Shown here piece after piece: positions 34,976 through 48,088 of a stretch of 64,000 nt of DNA. Below the pieces are notes generated by a model. It searched no databases and was not told where the DNA came from. It was given only the letters and a program-made list of their open reading frames with translations. The position numbers and the translations under genes are program-made. Within the stretch, counting starts at the first letter, position 1. Each line of letters starts with the position of its first letter. Source of the DNA: Odiellus spinosus (Eukaryota; Arthropoda; Arachnida; Opiliones; Phalangiidae); contig OY987236.1 in NCBI GenBank assembly GCA_963920705.1, positions 5,566,190-5,630,189 on the forward strand. Reading direction: 5' to 3'.

Positions 34976-35343
34976 AACTTTCTCTTAGAGTGATTTCTGT
35001 TTATCTATAGCGCCCGGTGGAATTCGCTATTAGGAACTTCTGTTAGTATATAACTAACCCTAAATCATTATTAAACAGTCACGATTATGTAGTATACTGT
35101 TCATATAGTTTTTTCATTCATCGCGTGGCAACGAAGAATTAGCACTTATCCATCTCCGTTCAGGTTGCCGCCTTATAATCACTGTTATTTCATATTATAT
35201 ATAGGACAAATGTACAAGAGTTTTTCCTGCGTGGTTTTATTAATAATCATGCAGGGCTTATATAGTTTCCGTTCGCGTTTATTAAGATAGGGGCTTCGTA
35301 TTTTCAATAAAGAGTTCGAAAGAAAAAACTAATACCTATAACA

Positions 35344-35832
35344 GGGCTCCCAGTCATTTCCAAAAATAAAATATAGGAATATTAGGATGTCTTAAAATTA
35401 TAGGAGTTTTATATGATCGAGATCGTAAAATAATAGGATTTTATGGGATTAAACTTTTTAATTAACGCGCTTTCTTGTTGGTTTCGAATTGGAGATCTAG
35501 AGGTAGATAAACCAGAAGAGGAGATAGTCCCAAACTATCGGCACTTCCCTCAATTAAATGGGGTAATAACATTGGGACACCCTGGGGTGCTTTTAGTCTA
35601 TATTTAAAGAAACTCATTCAAACCCAATATGAACAAACCACGAATTTCACTAATATTTTTAAATTTCCCTGAAATTTTTAACCTTTATTTACCTGAAATT
35701 TTTAACCTTTATTTCCCTGCAATTTTTAACCTTTAATTTAATTCCCTGATATTTTTAACCTTTAATTTATTTCCCTGAAATTTTTAAACTTTAATTTATT
35801 TCCCTGAGATTTCCAGGTTTGTACGAACCCTG
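35344..35832. repeat. Repeat family D, copy D3, with an S-type end at its left
   Basis: 35344 begins CAGGGCTCCCA, the end sequence of element S. From about 35520 the family D block runs through GGGACACCCTGGG to the right end CCAGGTTTGTACGAACCCTG. Between 35650 and 35800 a unit of about 28 bp, ATTTTTAACCTTTAATTT, is repeated about five times. Confidence 0.6.
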
Positions 35833-36970
35833 ACAATATAGTTAAAATTCTAATGTACTGTACAATCAACAACCTTGGTCTTAAATAAAACAGAGGTCAT
35901 CACGTGACATGCTATTTATCACTAAACAATAAGAAAAGGTACGATTGAAGGTATATATCGTGTAGAAAGCAAAAATAAAGGGGTCCCGTAGAAAAACACG
36001 CTTGAAAGTTGATTATCGTGGAGATTATTTTAAAATGAACCTGGCATAGATTCCATAAAATAACTTATTTAAAAATAATACAGCCTAAGAGATGGGCCTG
36101 CAATCCCAATACATTAATTTTAGGCCAGATTTTCATTTTGACTTAGCTCAGAAAGACTAATAGTGATAATACACACCGTTTGGTACAAATACCAGCAACA
36201 ATTAAAAAATATCTCGAAAGTATAATTAGGAAAACTCACCAATTAGACGAGTAAATTAAGTAATCCATCAAATTTTCACTTTGATATATCGCAGGCGAAA
36301 TGGCGCAATCCGCGCTTGATAGCGCCAAGGCTTAGCGCAATGACCATGCAAAAAACATGTTTCAACTATTTGGAATTAATACCCGCGGCAATTTTTGATC
36401 AAATTAGATAATTTATAACCTAAATTAACTAGTACCGATAAATTTCGATGATTAACTTGAAATATTTCGACAAGTTCAATGGAAATAATCTTCGCGATAA
36501 TGATACGCGCAACGCGTCTGAACGTTTGATTCGCGACCCAGGAGATTCTTCTTAAGTGTAGGCCAAAGAGACTTTAGAAAGGGAGTGGAAGGTGGGGTTT
36601 GTAATGTAGCGCAACGTCGTCTGCTAAACTTATCTGGCCAGGCCGATTTCCGGCATGATGCGTTTGTAAGCTATCTAAACCGGAAATTCGCCTGGCCTGA
36701 AAGCTAGACATTCAAGGAACGCGACGACGTTTTGGGCGTTATCACGTTTAGTAGAGTGAAAGGGGGGACCTTCCATTCCCTTTCTAAATTCTCTCTGTTT
36801 AGGCCTACGACGCGTTAGAATAGTATGGACTTCTTGGAGAGCCATTGAAAATAACAAATTAATGAATTTATTGCGTATAATTAATGAAACTTACGAATTG
36901 AAACTTAATAATGAAAGATAAACAAAGTTATAATTATTAATAACAGGAACTCGTACTTAAATATATAATG
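35833..36970. other. Intronic or intergenic, no gene; one imperfect hairpin
   Basis: GGCCAGGCCGATTTCCGG (36636-36653) pairs with an inverted copy at 36680-36697 with two mismatches. A 60-codon minus frame overlaps it and is not supported. Confidence 0.45.
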
Positions 36971-37258
36971 AGGGTTCGTACAACTTTTGGGAAATCGATT
37001 TCCCTGAAATTTCCAGGTTTTTCACGAATACTTCCAAAACCAACGATAATATTAAGGTAAACCAAGAGAGATAGTCCCACTAAACTATCAGCACTTCTGT
37101 CAATAAAATGGAGTAATACCATTGGGACACCCTGAAGTGATTTTAGTTTATTTTGACGAAACAACCCATTTAGACTAAATAAACCCAAAAGTCAAATTTC
37201 CCTGAATTTTTTAGCCTTTAATTTATTTTCCTGAGATTCCCATGTTTTCCAGGCATTC
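36971..37258. repeat. Repeat family D, copy D4
   Basis: AGGGTTCGTACAACTTTTGG at left; contains CATTGGGACACCCTG and TTTCCCTGA repeats. An 83-codon minus frame across it is incidental. Confidence 0.6.
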
Positions 37259-37295
37259 ATTTGTTTATAGTTTTTGAATTTCATTTGATTAAGGT

Positions 37296-37609
37296 CAGAA
37301 GCCGATGAAACCCTCCTTTGAAGTCTATTACTCCCGGGTCTTGTCTACCCCTCTCTGTATGGGTTAATTCTCAAAAGGCGCGATTCGTACGCCTCCTAAC
37401 GGTATATGTTTTCGGAGCGGGAGCTCTTCGAGTTCGTCCAAAAAACGTTGTCGTTTGTGGAGAGAGAGAATTTCCAATTTTCCGTAGACGGGGGGGATGA
37501 AGTAGGACCCCTTCTAACTCGTAAAATTGGGAATTTTACCCATACAGAGAGGAGCGCTATATGGAACATTGGAGTAGTAGACTTCAAAGGAGGGTTTCAT
37601 CGGCTTCTG
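37296..37609 (-). mobile_element. MITE family B, copy B2, with 7-bp target duplication
   Basis: 314 bp, inverted relative to B1, B3 and B4. Starts CAGAAGCCGATGAAACCCTC and ends with the inverse. TTAAGGT flanks both sides (37289-37295, 37610-37616). Confidence 0.9.
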
Positions 37610-37616
37610 TTAAGGT

Positions 37617-39280
37617 TTGCAGATTTAGTTTGCAAAACTAATTTGGGCAAACTAATTAAGTGTATGCATGAAAGTTGGGGTAAGTTTTGCCGTTTTGTTT
37701 TGCAATAGGCGAAATTAAATTTGCCTGCATATTTTTGATGGAATACCAAGCGAATAGAGTATTATTCCTAAGCCTTGGTATATTATCCGCTCTTGTACAC
37801 AAGGGTTCTATTACATTTTTCAGAACATTGGATCTTTGTTTTAGAAAGAGTGGTGAGTTATAAAGCTTCTAGATAAATGGAGGCTTCGTAACTTTGGCAA
37901 GTGCTGAAACTTCGAACAGATTCCTATTATACGGATGTCCCAACAATTTACAACAAAGCGGCTAAACTCTGGGGAATATTTTACGAAATTTCATTAAAAC
38001 AAAAGCCGATTTGGCCCTTATTTCCCTTCGAATTTTATCCTAAAATGATAGCTTGTATAAAGCTAATCCCCTTTCTATACTCAAGAGATAAAATAACGCA
38101 GAAATATGGGGAGCTAAAAGCATTGCACGTGGTCAAAACATCAACGAGAAAGCAATAATAAGAAAAGAGAGACACTAATATGCAATTGTAACAAGTCGGA
38201 ACCAGCTCTCTACAGAAAAGGCGGGATTAATTACAAGGTTCAAGTAAAAGATTTCTAAAATTAATTTACAGACTACTTTTGTATATATTTCTTCATTAAA
38301 AGGAAATAATTTATGTTAGAAATATAAAAAATAAGGCTGAAAGCAAACTAGAATGACAGTTCGGTTTGCAGGTATGACGTTTTTAAGGTTTGCAACAGTT
38401 TCGAGGGTCATTGTATTTTATCAAATAAATTTCCCTGATTTACTATCACCTAGGCATAAACCAATATCAGCATTAGAAAGATGACATTCCCTAGATTAAT
38501 TTAAAATAATAAAATTGACATGAGCCACTCGTTAAAGATTATTCCGCCGTTGATAGAAATCGAGCAAAAATCCAAAAATGATCCCTATAATAAAATGTCC
38601 GTAACTTTTCCCAACTATCATCAAGGGTTCTTTTGGTCACCCTGTGAGAGTTGTGATTGAAGGAGAGGGGTATTTGAAGAGTGCTTTCAAACTCGGCAAT
38701 ATGAGTTAGCAAATCTAAAATTATAGGAATGCAACATTATTTACGTATAAATACTTGTTCTTATCTCCTTGTGATTAAACGTACTCCACAAGCAGTACGA
38801 ATCACTTCGAAAGTTCAGTAAGTAAAGAGCGGGCCATTATATTATTTTTGAAGCCAAACTTGAATGTCAAACTGAGATTATATTACTGTACGTGAAAAGG
38901 AATTCCACGCGCCATTGGAATTCGACCAAAGGCCGTAGAAAAGTTAGGAGGCCCACAAGTTTACGACCTTATAGGGTATAATTTCAGAACCATGTATGCT
39001 CGGCCCTTCCCCGTTCGTCCGTTCGTTCGTTTCAAAGTAGCCCCAATGAAGGACGAGGTTTAGAAAGTAATCTAATTTTATTATAGCATTAAAAGTCCCA
39101 TTTCCTTTACGCTTTGTATATAAGACTTGGCTAGAATAAATCAAACCAGAAGGGGGTAATAGGGGAAGTTGATATAATCCGAAACGCGTTAGAAAAATTC
39201 CGCTTAGTTTCTTATGGCTCGTAAACCACTAAAGATATTGAACAAGATAGCCAAATCCATAGAAAAGCAACACACCGAGA
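37617..39280. other. Intronic, nothing recognised
   Basis: Several open frames of 66-85 codons have no recognisable features. Confidence 0.4.
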
Positions 39281-39508
39281 GGAAAATTGATTTTTTTGGA
39301 AAACAAAGTTAGGAAAATTGATTTTTTGGAAAACAAAGTTAGGAAAATTGATTTTTTTCAAAAACAAAGTAAGGAAAATTGATTTTTTTGGAAAACAAAG
39401 TTAGGAAAATTGATTTTTTTGGAAAACAAAGTTAGGAAAATTTATTTTTTGGACAACAAAGTTAAGAAAATTGATTTTTTTGGATAACAAAGTTAGAAAA
39501 ATAGATTT
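39281..39508. repeat. Minisatellite, about 30-bp unit
   Basis: About seven to eight units of GAAAATTGATTTTTTTGGAA followed by AACAAAGTTAG, with length changes in the T run. Confidence 0.9.
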
Positions 39509-39650
39509 TTTTGAAGCTAAGCGAGATACTTTATTTTCGCTCTTAAGTTTTAAAGCGAGTTACTTTATTTTCGCTCTTAAGTTTTAAAGCGAGTTACTTT
39601 ATTTTCGCTCTTAAGTTTTAAAGCGAGTTACTTCATTTTGCTCTTAAATT
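39509..39650. repeat. Minisatellite, 34-bp unit, adjoining the previous array
   Basis: About four units of GCGAGTTACTTTATTTTCGC then TCTTAAGTTTTAAA; spacing between 39541 and 39575 is 34 bp. It abuts the 30-bp array with no spacer. Confidence 0.88.
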
Positions 39651-41325
39651 TTAGTTACTTGACTTTTCCCATTTTCGTTATTCCTGCACAGACTGAACGG
39701 TTACGCTAGCAATACAATAGCTATACCTCCACTAGGGGAGCTACTAAAATTTAACTTTGAACCAAAACCCGATATTATGTTTCACACTGCCTTTCACACT
39801 ATTGTTTCTATAATTTAAGCAGTATATTAACAATAGAATGCTTCAAAGAACCAAAAACTTTATATTACATCCTCCCCGCGGAACCATATTGGTTTATGTA
39901 GTCCTAAATTACATTAGGGAAAACAAGAACATTTCCAGCTATTATATCTTTAATTATAACCGCTTAATCTAAGTCTCGCGGGGTTAATTAAAAGTTTTTA
40001 CTAGATATACGACTAGAAACTATTAGTAAACAAATATATCAGTCAGGAAAAGCGTTATGTAGAACTTCCTACGTAGTAAACGTCAATTATAATTTATTTT
40101 CGATCGTAAAAAGGTGGGTAGGCTAATTTAAGATCACGAGGGCTTAATCCCTCGACGTACAAGCCTGTAGCTTAGACTGTATACTAAAGTGATTACGTAA
40201 ATGACTACGTGTAGAGTTGGGATGCAAAATGTCCCGTTAATTGTTACACCTGGAAACATCAGAAACTGACGTCACGTGCAACCTTCATATATCTTTCACA
40301 AGAAATCAAAGTTTAGAAGCGGTTTTACTTTTTACCGAAAATCACGACAAAACCCCCAAATATATAGGAAATATACATTTTTTTTTAAATCATGGTATGA
40401 CTTCAAAAATTATGAAAAACGGAAATAGGTTTCTTTAGAAAGAGACCTTCTATAATACCTGTTTTCGTTTTTCTATTCTTTAAAAGTTTTACCAAAAAAA
40501 AAAAAAAAAAAAATCAATACACCATACGCGTCATTGAAAAAAGAACCCTGTCTTCGGGACCTAGATATTCAAATTTTATGTTAATACAAGGGACAACCTC
40601 TTTTAAGGAATAGGAAAAGTTCGATTTTCTTGTTTTTTTATCGGAGCCAATCATTGTCAAGAAAATTCAAAAATAGAAGGAAAAAATTCCAATTACAATA
40701 TTTTTCCCAGAAAAAACAGCTAGGGTGGACAGAAAAAACCCAAAGCTTCTTGGGAATTTGATAAACTAATATAAAAATGTTAATTTTTCGTATGAACCAA
40801 GAAAACTGGACAGTTAATACCTTATTTTCATAAAAATTGCCTAGAACTACAATTTTAAAGATTTAAAAAAAAAATTGTGTAATACTCTAATTCCCCGATA
40901 GATAGATGGTTTTGTAATCAAAAGTTACGAAACTTTTTCATCGGTTTTCTTTTACGCGCAATACGAATAAAACTGTCTCGTTAAATCTTGGGGAAAACAA
41001 ATTTAAATATAATTATTAAATTATTATAAAAATATGCAATATCCCTAGGGCATCACTGGTCCATACATGATCGAAGGACGTACGAGGTCCCAGTTTTGAA
41101 AGAATCCGGTATCACGTACAAACAATGGGAAAAAAAAAATAATGTAATCCGGTATCTTCGATAAAAAAAAAAAAATGAGTCGGAAAGGATTGAATGGAAA
41201 TAAAACCCTTTTGCGAAATATTCAGCTCTTTCCGCTCGGTTCCACATCCACTCTTCCCTCCCTACAGACGAAACTGTCATCCGAGAAAGAGATCAAGAGA
41301 GAATATGGAACAATATACATATATC
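39651..41325. other. Intronic, nothing recognised
   Basis: AT-rich with poly-A near 40493-40513 and no repeat family found. Confidence 0.4.
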
Positions 41326-41672
41326 TTAAAGGAAGAATGCAACCTAACCAGTAAAAAAATACAAATAAATATTAAACTATAATTTAAAGCCAGAAAATAG
41401 GCTTAGCTGGATTCATGGAGATCCTGAATTTCTTCGCATTGATAGGTCAGAGATCAATGGAATGTTATTGGAAGTCTCATGGAGATCTCGTCTTATAACG
41501 ACGGACCTTTTCTCATTGGTCGATGACCCATCAATGTGATAAAATTCAGGATATTCATGAATCCAGCTAAGCCTATTTTCTGATTTAAATTTATTTCAAG
41601 TTTAATATTTGTTTGCAACGATAAGGAATCGATAAAAAAATGACTTGTTGTTAGGTTGCATTCTCCCTTTAA
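41326..41672. mobile_element. Palindromic MITE family A, copy A6
   Basis: TTAAAGGAAGAATGCAACC to GGTTGCATTCTCCCTTTAA, 347 bp. Left arm is shortened after the TIR, right arm is complete. Confidence 0.85.
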
Positions 41673-42931
41673 TTAATTTAGATGTTTAAGAGGTAATTGT
41701 TGATATTATGAAGTATTTTCTCGCGGTATTACTCCGCGCCATGTTTTTTAAAAGCAGATGTTTTTGATAGAGTTATGAGTAATATTCCTAAAAATAATAA
41801 GCCTCGGTATTAGTAAATCCAGGCTTGTACGACAATAACGCTGAAAAGGGTATATATTCAAATTTGGTCGCAAATATACATAATATGCTCCTTCTTCGCT
41901 CCAAACCATAAAGCTCCTGCTTCCTTTCCACTCCATGTACTCTACTCAACTGTCATTTCTTAATGCGTTTAGGCTTATGCCACGTATGCTTAGTTTCCCG
42001 CATTAAGTTAAGGCGCGTTTTCACTATACAAGCTAGCGTCATTTTCCACAACCACTTATAACAAAATAGAGCGGAAAATTTTACCTTAAAATCATCAAAC
42101 TTTATCCGTACAAAAGTCAAATGATTTAAAACTTTAATATTTACGTCATTAGATGTCACGCGCTGAAATTGTTCGATAATAGGCCTAAAAACATAGAAAA
42201 TTCCATTGAAAATTCACCTTAAGTAATAAGAGCGGGGGATTTAAGCCTTTTCTTCTCCATCACCCAGCTCGCGCCCTTTTTTCCCGCGCAATACTTTAAT
42301 TCCTTTCCTCGAGCTTCCCGACAGCGCGCGACCTTTTTGATTGCGAACCAACGTTCTTTGATTAAAAGTTCACTAATTCGCCAGTTTGCTATCGAAGCCT
42401 ATATAGCCGAGGCTTAACGGAGGAGGGATGTTAGAAAAGACCTTGGGCTCCGTGAGAACGCGCAATTTTTAACCTAATTATTCTTCTTTATCTATTTTTA
42501 ATCTTCGTTTTCCCTTCGAGCCACCGGGGATATGGATTCGTGACGATGGGCTTTGCAAACTTAATATTTTGTTATATTAAAATTAACGACGGCTAGAAAA
42601 ATCGGAGAAAATCGATTATGCCCGGTCACTAAGCCTAATTTGACTTCAAGGACCTTTTAATGTCACCCGGAAAGCTTATTAATTAAATATTGATATAAAC
42701 TTTAACGATACTCTTAAAAGTACTCTACATAACACGGGTTATTTTATTTTAATATTCCCAAGGCGCTAAAAAAGATATTTTCTAAATATTACGAGTTAAT
42801 AAAATGTTTAATCTGTAAAGCCTTATTTCGAGATTTGTTTTAAAGTTGCTTTAGGTAACTATTAGTGTGTTCGAAGTTTCTAAACACAGTCTCAAGAAAT
42901 TTGAAATATTTAAAACTCAATTTTAACTAAA
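41673..42931. other. Intronic, nothing recognised
   Basis: 42240-42360 is locally GC-rich with GCGCG runs; no gene. Confidence 0.4.
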
Positions 42932-43238
42932 AACAAATATTTAACTAGAAATAAATTTAAAACTTTCCCGGAAAATAGGCTTAGCTGAATTGAATGTTAT
43001 TGGAAGTCTCATGGAGATCTCGCTTTAACGAAGGGGCCTTTGCCCATTGGTCGCTAGCCCTTATACGCGAGGAAATCAGGGTCTCCTTGAATCCAGCTAA
43101 GCCTACTTTCTGGGTGAGTTTTAAATTTATTTATAGTTTAATATTTGTTTGTAATTTTTTTAACTGATGGATTAGGCACATTTAAACGATAAGGAATCGA
43201 CTAAAATCACTTGTTATAAGGTTGCAATCTCCCTTTAA
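42932..43238. mobile_element. Palindromic MITE family A, copy A7 (left end missing)
   Basis: Begins within the arm (AACAAATATTTAACTAG) and ends GGTTGCAATCTCCCTTTAA. Confidence 0.78.
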
Positions 43239-44278
43239 GCCTAATTTTTAGAAATTATTATATAAATTTATTGTGGAAACACGAATAAAACTATAAGCGT
43301 ATCTAGATGAAAGATTATTTTAAATTTTTACATTTAATTAATAATTTTGGTCTCTATTATGGTCGAATAGTTTTCTGTTTCAAAGTTATTTTAATACCGG
43401 TTTCATACTCGTAACTTCAAGAGCACATTCATTAGCATCTTTTTCAATTAAATCCAATACAACTCTTTCGTCTCCCCCCAACTCTTGCTTCCCCCGTATT
43501 TCTCTAAAAGGTCGTGACCCGAAAGCTTTCAGCGCCCGCCAATGATCAAAATACGAAGTCAGCAGGGCTACATAGAGACACTAAAAGTTTTAAAAGCTTT
43601 TACGATAAAGAAGCCAAATAAGTTTGCAAGTCTAGTAAATTGGTAAGTATCGGTCTGCCTATTCAGAGTCAAAAATAATAATAAGGATTTTGTGTCGGGA
43701 AAAACGTAAAATTTCCCATTCTCATCACCAAACTACAGATACGTATTATTTTGTGAATATCGCAAGAAGAAAAGTGGGAAATGTTGGTTTAAAAAATTCC
43801 AACGTCTTGCGCGAGACCCAACTAATTGAATGATTACAACATTAACCCAAATTAAGGTGCTGGTTAGTACACGATAAATGAAACAATGTATCCATATTGT
43901 TTATTTCGGTTAATTTAGCTAAGCCTTGGCTTTTAGCGCGATTGTTCTATTCTACCGTCGTTCAGGAAATGAAATTTTAAAATACGAAATTGGTTCTTCA
44001 TAAAACCAAAACAAGACGTCGCGTGTTCAGAAGCTCTCTAAATTGCTAGCGTTATATTGTTAAGTACACGATAGCGGGTGGAAAAGCTATAAAGCTATAA
44101 AGTAGGTGAGATTTAGGCTTAATACGATTTAAAACAACGACCTTATTGGCGCGCGATCGGTCATGGGCAATCAGATCGTGAAGTCATTAGAAAACTGCCG
44201 TATTCAAACTCGAAATTAAGTTAGTAATGAAATATGTAAAATATAAATTCAGTAATTTTAGAACAAAATATTACGAGA

Positions 44279-44447
44279 AATATTTCTTAATCGATTTGAA
44301 ACGGTAAAACCAAACTGATATTCAAATCGCCAGGAATCGTTTTAAGCGTCACGTATTCACGCATTATCTTTATAAATCTATTTATTGTTAGCTTTCAATC
44401 TGTAGATGAAACCGAATCGATTCCAAGGCCTAGTATGAACGCAGGCT
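44279..44447. mobile_element. MITE family E, copy E6
   Basis: ATTTCTTAATCGATTTGAAA onward follows E1 and E4, ending CCTAGTATGAACGCAGG. The first 15 bases of the TIR are lost. Confidence 0.7.
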
Positions 44448-45018
44448 TATGAGAAATAACCCTCAAAGTCTGCGAATTCTAATTAGAACATGACCTTTCC
44501 ACGATTGTATTTGCATAGAGAAATTCCAAACTAATGAAGTCTGCTTCTGCAAAATAATAAATGTTATCGGAGTTTCAATTAACTCATCATTGAGGACGAC
44601 TGCGTCAATAATTATGTCCGTCTCATCAACGTAATTCAGCAGAAATCAAACCCCAAATCACATTTAATTAATAAATACGTATGAAAAGCCTTTTTCGATA
44701 TTGAGAATGAAGACTTACACGCGCTGAACTTTCGAACTGAATTTATTTGGTTGACCATCGAGTTATACAAGATTGCTATATCACGTTCTATACTAATAAG
44801 AAGTCATATAAAGTAAAGAGTTAGGGACTCCAAAAGTATATATATTTTTTTATTTTAATTATTTCATTACTAACAAATAGAACTAACAAATTCCCTGATT
44901 CAGAATATTTTATATCTAGTCAAAGCTTAAAGTTTATTAGCTATCTCACGCGGAAATGTTTTTCCAGTTGAATTTTGCAGTATCTTAATGACGTCACGAT
45001 TCTTAATCGATTAAAAAT

Positions 45019-45562
45019 AGGTTGTTTTGGCCTTTCATTCTCCCTTTAAAACGCACCAGGAAAATAGGCTTAGCTAGATTCATAGAGATCCTGAATCTCT
45101 TGTTAGGTTGCATTCTCTCTTTAAAGGGAGAAGCAAACCTAATTACAAGTGATTTTTTATCGATTCCTTATCGTTTAAATAGGCCTAATCCATCGATAAA
45201 AAGTTTACAATACAAATATTAAACTAGAAATAAATTTAAAACTTACCCTGAAAATAGGCTTAGCGGGATTGATGGAGATCCTGAATCGCGTCCGTGTAAG
45301 GTCTAGCGACCAATGAGCAAAGGCCCGTCGTTCACGCGAGATCTCCACGAGACTTACGTCGCGCGCGATTGGTCGCTAGACCTTACACGCGAGGAAAACA
45401 GGACCTCCATGAATCTTACTAAGCCTATTTTCAAGGTAAGTTTTAAATTTATTTCCAGTTTAATATTTGTTTGTAAATATTTTCAGTAGTGGATTAGGCC
45501 TATTTAAACAATAAGGAATCGATAAAAAATCGCTTGTTGTTAGGTTGCATTCTCTCTTTAAA
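45019..45562. mobile_element. Palindromic MITE family A, cluster A8 fragments plus full copy A9
   Basis: Two right-end fragments (ending 45048 and about 45122) abut a complete 442-bp copy, 45121-45562. In A9 the centre forms a further palindrome around GGTCTAGCGACCAATGAG and its inverse at 45370-45390. Confidence 0.82.
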
Positions 45563-46181
45563 GAGTATAATATTATAATTACCATAATACACTTATCTAA
45601 GAAATCTCTTGCAAATATATAAATTGAATTAAAGCTATAAAATATTCATTATCCGACTGAGAAAATACTGAATCACTTAATACAATATTTACTCGACAAA
45701 ATTGAATCATATAGCGATTCCTTTTTCAATGGAAATAAATAGCTTCATCATAAAGTATAATTTCTTAACAATAATAAAAGGAAAATGAAAATTCAGCAAA
45801 GCGTATACTGATATAAAATACATGGGTGTAAACATGCTTATCTCTAGAAAAATACCATTTCACTTTGAAACCTTTTCCCAAAAGAGTACACGCGGGCGAA
45901 CTTCTACAAAACAACTTCAAAAGCGGGGCTTATATAGTTACACGCGACTAAAGGAGCTAGCAGCCACTTTTTCCAAGAAACCAAAGAATCCCTAAGTAAA
46001 CAGATAAGAAAAACAATATATATATTGGCTATGTTCTTACGGTTTTTTATTGTATATTTTTTCCATAAGGCTAGTATCGAGTTGTTCTTTTGTATAAATC
46101 TACCATGGATTCCGTATTTTGAAGGACAGTTCTTCAAAAACATTTTAAATTATGAAAGGGATTCTAATTACGAAAAGGTTA
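45563..46181. other. Intronic, nothing recognised
   Basis: A 79-codon minus frame at 45904-46143 has no recognisable features. Confidence 0.4.
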
Positions 46182-46188
46182 CTTTTAA

Positions 46189-46527
46189 CAGAAGTAGATG
46201 AAACCCTCCTTTGAAGTCTACTACTCTAATGTTCAATATAGCGCTCCTCTCTGTATGGGTAAAATTTCCAATTTTACGAGATCGGACGGGTCCTACTTCA
46301 TACCCCCCTGTCTACGGAAAATTGGAAATTCTCTCTCTCCACAAACGACGACGTTTTTTTTGACGAACTCCAAGGCTGCTAGAGATATTCGCTCGACAAA
46401 CTCCCGCTCCGAAAATATCTACCGTTAGGAGGCGTACGAATCGCGCTTTTTGAAACTAACCCATACAGAGAGGGGTAGACAAGACCCGGGAGTAATAGAC
46501 TTCAAAGGAGGGTTTTATCGGCTTCTG
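46189..46527 (+). mobile_element. MITE family B, copy B3, with 7-bp target duplication
   Basis: 339 bp; CTTTTAA flanks both sides (46182-46188, 46528-46534). Same orientation as B1. Confidence 0.92.
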
Positions 46528-46694
46528 CTTTTAATTAAAATAAAGTACGCGATGTAATATAAAATTTAATAAACTTTTCAAAACTTGTAATCCAATTTGA
46601 GCCTCGCTTTTATATTTGAATATAATAAATTACTCGAAAAGTAAAAACTTTGGTATGTTTGAAAAGTTTTAAAACTAAATTTAATTAACTTTCA

Positions 46695-46749
46695 TTTAAA
46701 TGGAGAATGCAACCTAACAAGTGATTTTTTTTTATCAATTCCATATACA
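46695..46749. mobile_element. Family A left-arm fragment A10
   Basis: TTTAAATGGAGAATGCAACC then ATCAATTCC, cut off where family C copy C2 begins. Confidence 0.7.
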
Positions 46750-46751
46750 AG

Positions 46752-47101
46752 ATTGCCACAGTTTTTTCAGATTCAAATTCCCTGACTTTTCCAGGTTTTT
46801 CCCTGACCTTTTCCAACGATTTTCCCTGACCGTTTCAGCTAATACTACCCAATTTTAAACTTTTTTTATATAATATAATTGCGTTCGCCAAACTTTTTGC
46901 ACACACATCTTTGTTCTAATCTATACAACTGACACGGTCAGTTTCAAATCTTTTCCGCAGATAATGATTGTAATTTCCTGGCTTCTTGAAAGATCTTTAT
47001 ATTCCCTGACCTTTTAAAATATCTTAAAATTCCCTGACTTTTTGGTTCATTTTCAAATTCCCTGACTTTTGCCTGTTTTCCGTGACCTGTGGCAACCCTG
47101 T
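46752..47101 (+). mobile_element. Repeat family C, copy C2
   Basis: 350 bp from GATTGCCACAGTTTTTTCAG to CCTGTGGCAACCCTG, approximate inverted ends. Holds three units of the CTGACTTTTTAAAATATCTT type and the conserved core GTTCTAATCTATACAACTGA. Confidence 0.85.
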
Positions 47102-47959
47102 TCTACGTCATCATGCGTGAATTTATTTTGTCATTTTAAATTTCTTAAAAACGCGTCATTTTTAAAAAAGGTTATTAATGGAAAGCATTTTATATAATTC
47201 GAAAAAAAAAATTGGTGAGACTTCACTTTAAACACGAAAATTTTCAATTTTCGTGAGAATTTCCCTTCTGATGAATTTGTATAAAAACAACGAGGGTTTC
47301 GCGAATCTCATCGACCTCCTCCTAAGTTCGATCCACGCGTTCCTTTATCTAAATTATAAATAGAATCAAGTATTCTGAACTATATCAAAAACCTTGAACT
47401 TATGACGAAAAATGCACGAAATTGAACCTTTTTTATTAGTTTTAGATGGTATTACAATCTCGTGCTAGAAGTGCGGGCGTAACCGAGCGACGTTATAATA
47501 AATCCCCTCTATATATTCATTCGGAGTCAGTCTAAGGCTTCATTATATAAAATGTTTCGCTTTGCTTTGGATTCTGCCGTTTCATTATTTTCTTATAAAG
47601 ATAAATCGGTGTTTAGATTTACTAGATCTAGTGAAATTTCGGACTGACTTCGAGTCTGTAATATAGAGACGATTTTCCCAGAGTTTTGGTTTCGTAACAA
47701 ATAAAATCAAAACGCAAACTTGATCTAATTTTTATTTTTTTTTAGTTTCGTTGCTATAGGCAACGTTTTTCATAGAAAAGAAACAACCTTATGAATTTGA
47801 TCCGTTGTATTGAACACCTTTTAGACCTATTACTTTTATAACTTTGATTATTTTCTTTGTCATTAATTCATGAAGCTGTCATGAATTTTTTATGAATTAT
47901 GAATTTAGCTGATTAAGGTCGTATCAATTAAGGTCATATCATTGAAAGATATGATCCAA
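47102..47959. other. Intronic, nothing recognised
   Basis: No gene or clear repeat. Confidence 0.4.
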
Positions 47960-48088
47960 AAAGTATACTTCCTTAAATTTCCCTGATTTATACCAAATTT
48001 TCAAGATTTTCCCTGACATTCCCCTGTTTTTTGTCATCATTGAAATTACCTGATATTTCCAGGTATTCCAGGTTTGTATGAACCCTGG
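47960..48088. repeat. Repeat family D, fragment D5
   Basis: TTTCCCTGA motifs ending CCAGGTTTGTATGAACCCTGG. Confidence 0.6.

Noticed and set aside
37318..37708. Open frames on both strands, with twins at 46198-46428 and 52795-53155
   Set aside because: They lie in MITE family B and are byproducts of its composition; not conserved in frame between copies.
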